Assembly (NCBI GenBank): GCA_963971405.1
Contig: OZ020491.1
Coordinates: forward strand, 15,060,855-15,124,854
DNA from: Psococerastis gibbosa
Taxonomy: Eukaryota; Arthropoda; Insecta; Psocodea; Psocidae
Length of the DNA: 64,000 nucleotides
Direction of reading: 5' to 3'
The number at the start of each line of letters is the position of its first letter. Position 1 is the stretch's first letter. Made by a program: the position numbers and the translations under genes. Shown in pieces: positions 23,601 to 30,132 of the stretch. The notes under the pieces were generated by a model. It worked only from the letters and a program-made list of their open reading frames with translations, searched no databases and was not told the DNA's origin.

Positions 23601-24072
23601 CTATATACAAAAAATTATTTTTTGAAGAAATTATGGAAAATTCACGCTCAAATATATAGCGTGCTCTGTCATTGTTAGGACTGTTACAATGTATTGGTGG
23701 GTTCGTTCCAGAATATGCAATAGAGTTTCAAGGGGTTTTTAATATACTGGGGTGGACCCCCCCCCCCCCCCCATAACCATAGGAAAATTATTTACTATGA
23801 AATTACACATTATGTCTATCTACTAATTTATAAATTGGAAAGCATGTTCGAGTAAACTAGGACCGGTTCTTTTCCTTATGATTAACTCGACTGTTGCGCT
23901 CTCCGTGTACTGTGCTTATAGTTCACTTACCGCCGCCATTTTTGTAGCAGAGATAGGGAAACCTCCATACGTTTCCCAATCCGACAGAGACGCTGATGCA
24001 TGAGAAGAGAAAATCTAATTTGTGTCCCCATCCTCCCCGCTCGTCCTCTTCAACCTCAGTTTCCGTTCGCAT
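8434..24072 (-). CDS. SLC6-family Na+/Cl--dependent neurotransmitter/amino-acid transporter, 10 exons
   Basis: Ten minus-strand exons join with matching phases into 1836 nt (611 aa), the normal SLC6 length: 24072-23931, 20047-19784, 18956-18854, 17725-17593, 16550-16312, 14613-14397, 13898-13746, 12494-12291, 10665-10495 and 8643-8434. All have AG/GT borders. The twelve-helix LeuT fold is covered, including [10 protein letters not shown] in TM1, LPWQDCGNWWNT before the glycosylated second extracellular loop, [11 protein letters not shown] in TM6, GIDSEFC in TM7 and YSASGM in TM9. Such proteins pump amino acids or transmitters into cells at the plasma membrane using Na+ and Cl-. TM1 has Gly31 where monoamine transporters have Asp, so a GABA, glycine or other amino-acid substrate is likely; the exact substrate is not decidable by eye. 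The N-terminus is short, so an upstream exon may exist. Confidence 0.9.
9261..9291 (+). repeat. AAT microsatellite
   Basis: Seven AAT units with one GAT interruption. It follows a short GC-richer block and may be the tail of a second LINE fragment. Confidence 0.6.
9308..9875. repeat. Diverged TIR element in SLC6 intron 9
   Basis: The left end (ACCTAGGCC...GGTCCCTTGTTCAATGCC) and right end are loose inverted copies, and the block at 9315-9525 is repeated at 57886-58108 (GTCAACCTACACC, AAGCGATAATGG, GCATGACTT). A non-autonomous DNA transposon is likely. Confidence 0.4.
9970..10425 (+). mobile_element. LINE 3' fragment: Cys/His C-terminus and AAT-rich tail
   Basis: The frame at about 10036-10311 reads [19 protein letters not shown], then CRDC...[13 protein letters not shown], the CCHC-type C-terminus after RNase H in I/LOA/R1-group LINEs. 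It stops at 10309-10311. The 3' UTR ends with AAATAATAATAAG near 10405-10417. It lies in SLC6 intron 9, antisense to that gene. Confidence 0.65.
10495..10665 (-). CDS. SLC6 exon 9: TM11 and TM12
   Basis: Residues 486-542: [44 protein letters not shown], ending GTVKQ before donor GTAAAT. This short exon is easy to miss because a longer open frame from a LINE remnant overlaps it in another frame. Confidence 0.88.
10735..11025 (-). pseudogene. LINE RT C-terminal fragment (RTE-like) in SLC6 intron 8
   Basis: The minus strand reads [18 protein letters not shown] and NGEVLRR, matching the NAFEMWCYRRML...NEEVLRR region at the end of RTE-type endonuclease-reverse transcriptases. It is immediately flanked by a palindromic MITE at 11028. 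Confidence 0.6.
11028..11233. repeat. Palindromic MITE with TA target duplication
   Basis: The arms start TAGTCCACGCAAAATGAGAA and run nearly perfectly for about 80 bases (through GTTGCACAGGATC/GATCCTGTGCAAC), with TA on both sides. TA duplication suggests a Tc1/mariner-mobilised element. It lies in SLC6 intron 8. Confidence 0.65.
11300..12125 (+). repeat. Dispersed ~850-bp repeat, copy 2
   Basis: Same ends and internal order as the copy at 6163 (GCTTTCCAATTTAT start, GGAAAGCATGTTCGAG end), with a C run of 19 at 11990. In SLC6 intron 8, antisense to the gene. Confidence 0.7.
12291..12494 (-). CDS. SLC6 exon 8: TM9 and TM10
   Basis: Residues 418-485: [47 protein letters not shown]. The acceptor is TTTTTTAG and the donor GTATGT at 12290. 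The open frame running on past the donor is intronic. Confidence 0.92.
12776..13260 (+). repeat. 48-bp minisatellite in SLC6 intron 7
   Basis: About eight degenerate copies of a unit starting TCTAGCGTAGATGTCTTATA and continuing GATGTCTTCAGAAGATATCT. The unit is rich in short palindromes. A GC-rich insert at 12862-12937 (GGCCGTAGCTATTG ... GGGTCCGGACCCC) interrupts the array and resembles the GCCGTAGC MITE family seen elsewhere. Confidence 0.75.
13746..13898 (-). CDS. SLC6 exon 7: TM8
   Basis: Residues 367-417: [45 protein letters not shown] is the conserved Na2-site helix. The acceptor is CTGCAG and the donor GTTAGT. Phase 0 on both sides. Confidence 0.92.
14397..14613 (-). CDS. SLC6 exon 6: TM7 region and extracellular loop 4
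   Basis: Residues 294-366: [37 protein letters not shown] (the conserved loop-4 motif) and [11 protein letters not shown]. Donor GTAAGT. The acceptor is TTTCAG at 14614-14619. Confidence 0.92.
14649..15237. repeat. TIR element with TTA duplication (PIF/Harbinger-like MITE)
   Basis: The ends are AGCCGGGTTTACACGCTGCG and its inverted copy CGCTACGATAAAT.../GTGTAAACCCGGCT, flanked by TTA on both sides. TTA duplications are typical of PIF/Harbinger. About 580 bp, no transposase. In SLC6 intron 5. Confidence 0.65.
15649..15871 (+). repeat. tRNA-derived SINE, copy A
   Basis: Head GACATGTAGCGTCGGAC (A-box-like), then TTTCACCCGAAAGG and B box GGTTCGAGTCCCA. The body is CCGGAGGGCATGCAAAGCAGG and TTGAATGTAAGAGAGGGC, with a TTATTTATTTA-type tail. 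RNA polymerase III boxes are inferred from the consensus. Confidence 0.75.
15872..16311. other. SLC6 intron 5, remaining part
   Basis: No gene or clear repeat recognised between the SINE and exon 5. Confidence 0.4.
16312..16550 (-). CDS. SLC6 exon 5: TM5 and TM6
   Basis: Residues 215-294: [17 protein letters not shown] (TM5), [31 protein letters not shown] (TM6, unwound ion and substrate site) and [12 protein letters not shown]. The donor GTAAGT splits the last Lys codon. Confidence 0.92.
16551..17592. other. SLC6 intron 4
   Basis: No gene. Long G runs occur at about 16870 and 17301. Two fragments of the GCCGTAGC/GGGTCCGGACCCCC family are seen at 17278-17312 and 17530-17566. Confidence 0.4.
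17593..17725 (-). CDS. SLC6 exon 4: TM4
   Basis: Residues 170-214: [31 protein letters not shown], then HQSGK before donor GTAGGC. GIE.LG..QWEL is the family signature ahead of TM4. An acceptor TTCAG precedes it. Confidence 0.9.
17848..18470. repeat. GCCGTAGC-type MITE, long copy
   Basis: Bounded by CCCGTAGCCAGGATTTTTTG and CCCCCCTTGCCGACGGCC. It contains two G-rich hairpins reading GGGGGTCTCCCCC. In SLC6 intron 3. Assignment is by its end sequences only. Confidence 0.45.
18854..18956 (-). CDS. SLC6 exon 3: extracellular loop 2
   Basis: Residues 136-170. It opens with NWWNTDTC, completing CGNWWNT with exon 2 and supplying the second bridging Cys. NIT and NHT are N-glycosylation sequons. It ends EEFW plus two bases before GTAAGT. 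Phases match on both sides. Confidence 0.9.
19293..19672. repeat. TIR element sharing its ends with the large palindrome
   Basis: The arms run GGTGCCCATTCCATTGACCG, GGCTAGGGCTATTTCCAAAA, ACGGTGACGTGGTAGC, then TTCCACCGACCTCGCATTGC, mirrored at the right end. The internal sequence recurs at 40243-40500 and 53500-53741. Located in SLC6 intron 2. Confidence 0.7.
19784..20047 (-). CDS. SLC6 exon 2: TM2 and TM3
   Basis: Residues 48-135, beginning with [17 protein letters not shown] after the phase-1 intron and including [22 protein letters not shown] and [13 protein letters not shown]. It ends in GLPWQDC plus one base, with donor GTGAGT. The Cys is the first of the conserved pair bridging extracellular loop 2. 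Confidence 0.9.
20048..21411. other. SLC6 intron 1, proximal part
   Basis: No gene. A GGGGGCGTGACTCACGCC block at about 20189-20219 has an inverted partner at 21262-21290 (GTGACTCACGCCCCC), which may bound a TIR element about 1.1 kb long. Confidence 0.35.
21412..22052 (-). repeat. Dispersed ~850-bp repeat, copy 3 (inverted, truncated)
   Basis: Reverse orientation of the copy at 6163. The start stem is at 22020-22052, and it is truncated at its far end before the TTCGAGTAAACTCGG block. In SLC6 intron 1. Confidence 0.65.
22053..23003. other. SLC6 intron 1, middle part
   Basis: A 102-codon plus-strand open frame at 22466-22774 shows no recognisable domain and no support. Otherwise nothing seen. 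Confidence 0.4.
23004..23874 (+). repeat. Dispersed ~850-bp repeat, copy 4
   Basis: Full-length copy with both ends. An internal GTCTGTCTGCCTGTCTGTCT microsatellite expands its first third. It ends 57 bases from SLC6 exon 1. Confidence 0.7.
23931..24072 (-). CDS. SLC6 exon 1: N-terminus and TM1
   Basis: Residues 1-47 plus one base. ATG at 24072-24070 is followed by an acidic stretch, then [14 protein letters not shown] and [17 protein letters not shown]. The donor is GTAAGT at 23930. The codons just upstream read GTT CAG AAT, so a splice acceptor after CAG (24076) is also possible. The ATG would then be internal and a further 5' exon would exist, as the usual SLC6 N-tail is longer. Confidence 0.85.
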
Positions 24073-24582
24073 ATTCTGAACAATTTGCAAATTCTAAAAT
24101 TATTGCTAATATTCCTTTACCTCATAGCATGCGACGCTCTGAGCGAATTTCAATTATTGGTGATGAGGTGGCTTCATTTCTGGCTTCGGAACACATACAG
24201 TATAATTTAATTACGGTTATGTAAGTGCCTATGCACTAGTACTGGAAGAGTATTACATACTACTTCATTATTATAAGGTATTTTTAATTTTTTGTGTTAA
24301 TGTGTTATAGTTTTTCCATGAACTTTACTGGGGGAATTTTCAGTCCCCAGTGACATTCATGGAACTGCTATATCTAAATTTAAAAATACCAGATTTAGGG
24401 TTGTCAATTTTTTACGTTCCGCATCCTCTCAATAGGCCCAACAACTTCGCCAACTTTTTGCATAAGTTAGGATTATAGGGATTTTGCCTGATTTTACACG
24501 AAGTGTTTTGTTTATGATTATTATGATTCAGTGTCGTATCATAGTGAGATTCTCCAAAGTGACTTTGCGGAACTTCATCATA
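24073..24582. other. Presumed SLC6 5' flank
   Basis: AT-rich DNA upstream of the SLC6 ATG. No promoter element can be supported by eye. Confidence 0.35.
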
Positions 24583-24714
24583 CTTAAAATCGTTGAAAAG
24601 ATAAGACGCAACTGATCAGACTTCTGATGATGGTATCTTACCGAAACCGGTTCCTGTTAGTATATTTTATTGTGGATCAGTTGCGTCTTATCTTTTCAAC
24701 AATTTTAAGTTCAG
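24583..24714. repeat. Hairpin element
   Basis: 36-bp arms (ACTTAAAATCGTTGAAAAGA then TAAGACGCAACTGATC) with one mismatch flank a loop containing CTGATGATGGTATCTTACCG and AAACCGGTT. A related GATGATGGCATAGTGCCGAA block occurs at 38255-38284. Confidence 0.65.
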
Positions 24715-25554
24715 TACCGCAGCCTAATATTACTTACCTGGCGAGATGAGAGGGTGACCACAACCTCAGGGGGTTGCGGAGGACCTTGAGCTTTGCCTCC
24801 GGCCAGGGTGGATTTTGCTGTGAACTCGAGAGGTGTTTCTTCGTTCCAGTAATACATAGCTTGTGGCAATGCATCGGCTGTCTACCCTTAGACCCTAAAA
24901 GATTAGGTAATGGATAATGTTTCTATTTACAAGTGTTGATCTATTCTCACCCCCTCCCCCCCTCCCATCACACATTATAAATGAATAAATAATCATTTAT
25001 TTGCAAACAGACTTTAAGAGGATATGCTATGTAGAAAATAGGCACCCCAAAATTAAATACTTTGCATTTTTTTAATTAATTAACAAATCAAGTTAGTAAA
25101 GATGAGGCTCATGTAAGTTGGAGAAGACTCCATCGTGCATCATATAATCGGGTAGGCTATTTTTACTTTTCGGTTTTGTAGTTTTTCCAAAAATTATATT
25201 TTACCCGAAATTATTGTCCCGAATGGTTTTTATGAAAGAACTAAGGTCCTACAAATTTCATATTTCTTATTACTGTATATGATGCACGAAGTAGTCTTCT
25301 ACAACTTACATCAGCCCAATCTTTAATAACTAGCTTTGCTATTTAAATAATAATAAAAATTCAATAAAAACAACAAATTTTGGTGCTAGTTTTCTACGTA
25401 TATGTCCTCTTAACAGTCCAATAAAATGCAAATCTACGGTCTACAGAAAATTTGAGTAAAATTTAAATTCCTTCATGGTATAATTAATTTTGTTTTACTA
25501 ATAAGTTACGTAAAGTATGCAGTAGATGCACTAATCATCAAGCTATAGAGACCT
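24715..25554. other. Intergenic DNA
   Basis: Nothing recognisable. A motif pair around GTAAAGATGAGGCTCATGTAAG TTGGAGAAGACT (25095-25130) and its inverted copy at 25262-25325 hints at a ~230-bp foldback. Confidence 0.35.
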
Positions 25555-25965
25555 ACAGGCTGATCATGGCGATTGGTATTTATTTAATCCTGGGATTAAA
25601 ATTGAAAAAACAAACAAATTTTGAATAGCACTTTCCATTATAAAATTATCTTGTTTACATTTTTAATACCAGGATATTAAATAAACCCAGGTATTATAAT
25701 CAATTGTTCCATTACTGCAGCCTGATTGAGGCGATTATAATACCGGGGTTAAATAAATACCCTTGGATTATAACTGTAAACAAATTTTGAATAGCAAATT
25801 ATCTTGTTTACATTTTTACTACCAGGGGATTAAATAAATACCGGTATTATAATCGCCTCGATCAGGCTGCAGGCTGCAGCTGGTATGTATCCTTAATCAG
25901 GGGTGTGGATACCGCACATCGGACTCCCCATTATAATCGCCATGTTCAGCCTGCTGCAGCCCATA
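25555..25965. repeat. Tandem pair of foldback repeats
   Basis: Two ~170-bp foldbacks in a row, with ends like CAGGCTGATCATGGCGATTG and TATAATCGCCTCGATCAGGC and inner GTATTTATTTAATCCTGGG. A diverged relative lies at about 54805-54900. Confidence 0.55.
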
Positions 25966-26116
25966 GGTAGATTTATAGAAAATTACAACCGGAATCAAAT
26001 TATAAAAGAAAACAAAAAGTCGAATGAATTGAAAAAAAAAACCCTAATTTTTCTATTGTATAGGGATTTTGGTAGGTTCTGTATAAGTAAATATTATTTA
26101 CTTACACTTATTTATT

Positions 26117-26335
26117 TACTAAATAAATAAATATTGACTTTTTATGTTCTATTACTATGCCAACCTGGCGAAGTTAGGGCTATAAAACCCTCTGTTATAC
26201 TCAACTAGGAAAACCCGGGACCGCCTGCTTTACATGCCCTCCGAAGCATGGCCAGAAAATGTAGCAAGTGTGGGACTCGAGCCAACAACCTTTCGGGTGA
26301 ATATATCTGTACCACTACTGTACAAGTCCTGATAT
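26117..26335 (-). repeat. tRNA-derived SINE, copy B
   Basis: Reverse of the SINE at 15649, with B box complement TGGGACTCGAGCC and tail AAATAAATAAATATTGAC at the left. The head end is altered (TGAATATATCTGTACC). Confidence 0.7.
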
Positions 26336-26364
26336 AGTATTTAAAATATTGTATTTAAGTAATA

Positions 26365-26575
26365 GTCGTGGCATTGACGAAGCAGTAGAATCAGGGATGA
26401 TAGGCCGTGGTTGTTCTGAAAGCGCACTTCCAATTCTTTCGTCGACCGCAGATGTTGACGAAACGTTTGGAAGTACGTTTTCAGATTGACCACGGTCTAT
26501 CATCCCGGATTCCACTGATTCGTCACGTAACTCCGGCCGTGAAAGACTTTGTAAATATATTAAGTCGTGGCATTG
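26365..26575. repeat. Hairpin element flanked by a 12-bp direct repeat
   Basis: GTCGTGGCATTG occurs at 26365-26376 and 26564-26575. Between them sit ~70-bp inverted arms (about 85% paired, starting ACGAAGCAGTAGAATCAGGG) and a 40-base AT-rich 3' tail. The layout matches the element at 44931-45256. Confidence 0.6.
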
Positions 26576-27426
26576 TTTGAATTTTATATTTTAACATACT
26601 GCAATTATATGATATTCATAAGGTTAATTGTGATTTGTGACAATGTACAATATTATGGAAATTTACTTTAGTGTCAGTAAAATCTAATGGACGAGCGTTT
26701 AGATTAAATATTTTTGTTAACTAGTAAATGGGGGTATTTGCACATGCATTAATTCTGGGTGTTTGAAGGTAAAATAACCTTTTGTTTTTGGGTCCTTATA
26801 TTTACATAAAGTTTTCCTAAGAAAAGCTCTGACGAATTAATGTGCGAGTGGAATATATTATCGAAAACCTATTAAAAATTGAACTCCCGATCACAGGTTT
26901 AATCTACATTCTAAATATACATTGGGTTTAAAAAAAAAAACTGACTCATTAGGGCTTGAGACATTAGAAACCGCATATAACTAGATTAAAGCGAAACTTT
27001 TGGCGCCTTCATATAATATAGATCCGGTTCAGTTTAAATGGTGGGAAGTTTTTGTTTGGACTGTGTATATGATTTCAATTGAGATGGAAAAGCACCGGAT
27101 GTGTTGCCAATCGGACGCACATCCGCGGGCGTCAACTTAAATTTGCGATAACATTTTCTCATTTGCGGCTTTTTCCACTTTATCCCTCAATCAAGTTGCA
27201 ATTTTATACGTACAGTATCGTGTGCTTTCTATTTGCATACTGCTGATTTCTCTTGAGATCTGACCCACTTTACAATTTGGTTTTTATAGCGGGATGGCGT
27301 GGAAGGGCTGGAGGGAGGATTTCCTATGAGGCAGGCATCAGTTATTTATAGCTGTGGCTAAGTAGGTAATAAGAATTTACAGTGAATAAATTATTAAACC
27401 TATTCAGTCGTTGATTCTAAGTCACA
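26576..27426. other. Intergenic DNA
   Basis: AT-rich, nothing recognised. Confidence 0.35.
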
Positions 27427-27585
27427 GACAGAGGGCATGTAACGCAGGCGGTTGCGGTCCTTCTTAGTTGAGTATAGAATAGAATATTTATTATATGCCA
27501 ACAACAGAAATAAATCGATCCAATAACGAAGGCATTTACAATAACATAAGAGAGCTTCGTAGCCCTAACTTGGCAAAAAGTCGGT
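27427..27585 (+). repeat. Partial SINE remnant
   Basis: Carries only the body (AGAGGGCATGTAACGCAGGC, TTGAGTATAGAATAG) and a diverged TAGCCCTAACTTGGC part; the tRNA head is missing. Confidence 0.45.
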
Positions 27586-28378
27586 ATTGCTTTCCCATTT
27601 ATACATACCGTAGTATAAGGAAAGCTTTGTGTTGGTCGAAATTTTCGATTTCGGGATTTCAGTGGATTTACACGTTTTGAGAATTCCCAGGAACCCTAAA
27701 AAGTTGGTTTTACGAAATGTCTGTCTGTTCGTCGATTTGTGGGCAAACTAACCGGTCGATTTTGATGGATTTCGACATGTGGGTTCATAAAAATCATATC
27801 TCAGGACTGTTTTTTTTCTTTATTTATTTTGGCCTAAAACATTATTTAAGCCTGAGTGTTCAAAATGTTTTGTAAACAAGAAATTATCGTAATTTTTGGA
27901 CGAAATTAATTAATTGCTCGTTCCACAGCCACAAAGATATAAAAGGGAACAGATGAAAAAATCTTAAAAAATACGAGTTTTCTGTGAAAGCTGTCTATTT
28001 CCCCTACAGATTTACACCTGTTCTACAAAATGGGTTTAAGGCTCTTTGTCCCATTTTTCTAAGGTAATAATATTTCAGTTCAGAAAATATAAACTTCCTG
28101 CGATAACTTGTATTTTCTATAAGTTTTGTATCTGTTCACTTTGTTATCTTTGTATCTGTGGAACGAACAATAAATTGGTTTCGTCATAAAATCAGCAAAA
28201 TTTCTTGTTTACAAAACATTTTGAACACTCAGCCTTAACTCCAAAAACATAAAAAAAAAATTCGCAGATAGACAGTCATATCGTAAAAAACATTTTTGTT
28301 TTAGTCCTAGGACCTGAAAACGTGTAAATCCGTTGAAATATCAAAATCGAAAATTTCAAGCTTTCCTTATACTTACAC
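27586..28378. repeat. Foldback derivative of the dispersed ~850-bp repeat
   Basis: The first ~250 bases match the start of the repeat (GCTTTCC, TATAAGGAAAGC, TTTACACGTTTTGAG). The last part is the same start in reverse (AACGTGTAAATCCG, AAGCTTTCCTTATAC). Internal arms with TTTTGTAAACAAGAAATT also pair. Both ends are thus left ends. Confidence 0.6.
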
Positions 28379-28502
28379 TTATATAAATAGAAAAAGAATG
28401 ACAGAGGAGGGTAGACAGTACAGTATAGATATTCCTAATGCAGTAATGCTCTGTATCTTGGACTGTACTTTATCAGTAGTTGTCATAAATGTACGATGGG
28501 TA

Positions 28503-28662
28503 CCGCCGTACCGTTTGGCGCTTTTTGCACCTACGTCAATAGTCAATAGTAAATGTGGTATTGACGTGGTAGCTGACATTTTTAGACTGCCTTTAATGTC
28601 TGCTACCACGTCAACACCACATTTACTACTGACTATTGACGTAGGTGGAATAAGCGCCTTAG
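28503..28662. repeat. Short palindromic MITE
   Basis: Ends GGCGCTTTTTGCACCTACGT and its inverse, with arms of ~70 bases containing TCAATAGTCAATAGTAAATG and ATTGACGTGGTAGC. Related by its GACGTGGTAGCAGACATT core to the MITEs at 19293 and 32756. Confidence 0.6.
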
Positions 28663-29950
28663 TAAAAGCATTATTACCGACTTCGGCTTCTCCTGAAATG
28701 GATGCCTAATAAGACTACATCGCGTTTAATTTAATTAGTAAATTTAAGAATAATATGAGCCTTGGAGGATTGCTGATGTAAAACAATTAAATACTTGTAT
28801 CACTTTTTTTTGTCATGATTATACAATATTTTATGGCTTTAACTAATTTATTGTCTACTTGGTTCTAACTTACATCTTGCGTCTTAAAGGTTCCAGTCTG
28901 ATGTGCTTTCTCTTCAAAGGCCGCGACTGGACTAACGGGTTTCCTGCTGTGAGTCAAGCTGTCAGCAATCATGACCGATTTGCATTGCGTATATTTACCT
29001 GCTATGAAGTCGCACACATATCTAATAAGTGCCTAGAGGTGCGTTTATAAACAGATATACTATATATTTTTTCAGTTTTTTTTTTTTCAAAGGGCAGCAA
29101 TTGATTTCTTTATTTTCTTAGCCTGTCTGGTTGATTTTCCTTTGCGCTGTAGTTTCACCTAGACATTTATTACCTAGTTCTTAAATGCCAATTTTTATAG
29201 CTTATTGTATGCGTAGCAAATAGACCCATAGAATGTTTAGAAAGAAAATGTCCTAAAACTGCCTAGGGTGAACGGAACACCAAAAAAATGAACAAAAAAG
29301 AATTGTCCATGCTAACATCAACAATATAGTGCAGGCCTACAAACATTATATTATACACAATTATGTGCTGTGTAGGCTTAATATATCTTAGCAATATGTT
29401 AAGAAATAAATCCATCTAAGTACCCAAGATTGGGCCTACTTACAGAGTTAATGAGCAGCAATATGATTAGAAATTCATCACAGATAAAAAGTCGCAATTT
29501 CTCCAATTTCATAAACTTTAGGGTTGTTTATTCATTTTCTGTCTGCCGAATGCCACAACCCTCGCTTCTGTCTCGGAACGAACTGCCGACCGGGAAGCTG
29601 TAGGTATAAGCTCAACATGGATCAGGATCGCTGTTGTATCGACCCTCACTTCATGACGTCACGTTTCACCCTTCCCGTCGACCCCCCCCCCCCCTCTCAC
29701 CTTCCCACAAATGTTTCGAGGATCCTCAAACAGGGATTATCTGGTTCGTATTGGATTGGTTAGTGTCACGACCATTTGTCTTGTAACTTGTAAGGTTACA
29801 GTTCAAGAAGGCGTGAAACAAAACAGGATTTATCGTGTAAGCAGGTGTCAGGTATATGTCTAGTCACATAGAAATAACAAATAAAAATGCGACTTAGCAC
29901 TTTCATGTACTGTCGGTACCTACTGGACTTTTTGATGACCTGTCCGGAGT
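28663..29950. other. Intergenic DNA
   Basis: No gene. Short open frames (28859-29050, 29524-29763) show no domain. A C run lies at 29683-29694. Confidence 0.35.
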
Positions 29951-30132
29951 CAAAACCGTAGCCAGGATTTTTTTCGGGGGGGGGGGGGGGGTTCAGAAAT
30001 TTAATTGGATATTACATAGTGGTCTTTATTTTATCTCTCAGAATCAGATTCTATCTAGTATCAAGCCATTTCATTTCGGGGGGGGGAGGGGTTTTAACCC
30101 CCATGAACCCCCCCCCCATGGCTACGGCCTTG
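29951..30132. repeat. GCCGTAGC-type MITE, short copy
   Basis: Bounded by CCGTAGCCAGGATTTTTTTC plus a 15-G run, and by a C run followed by ATGGCTACGGCC, so the ends are inverted. About 180 bp, no coding. Confidence 0.55.
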
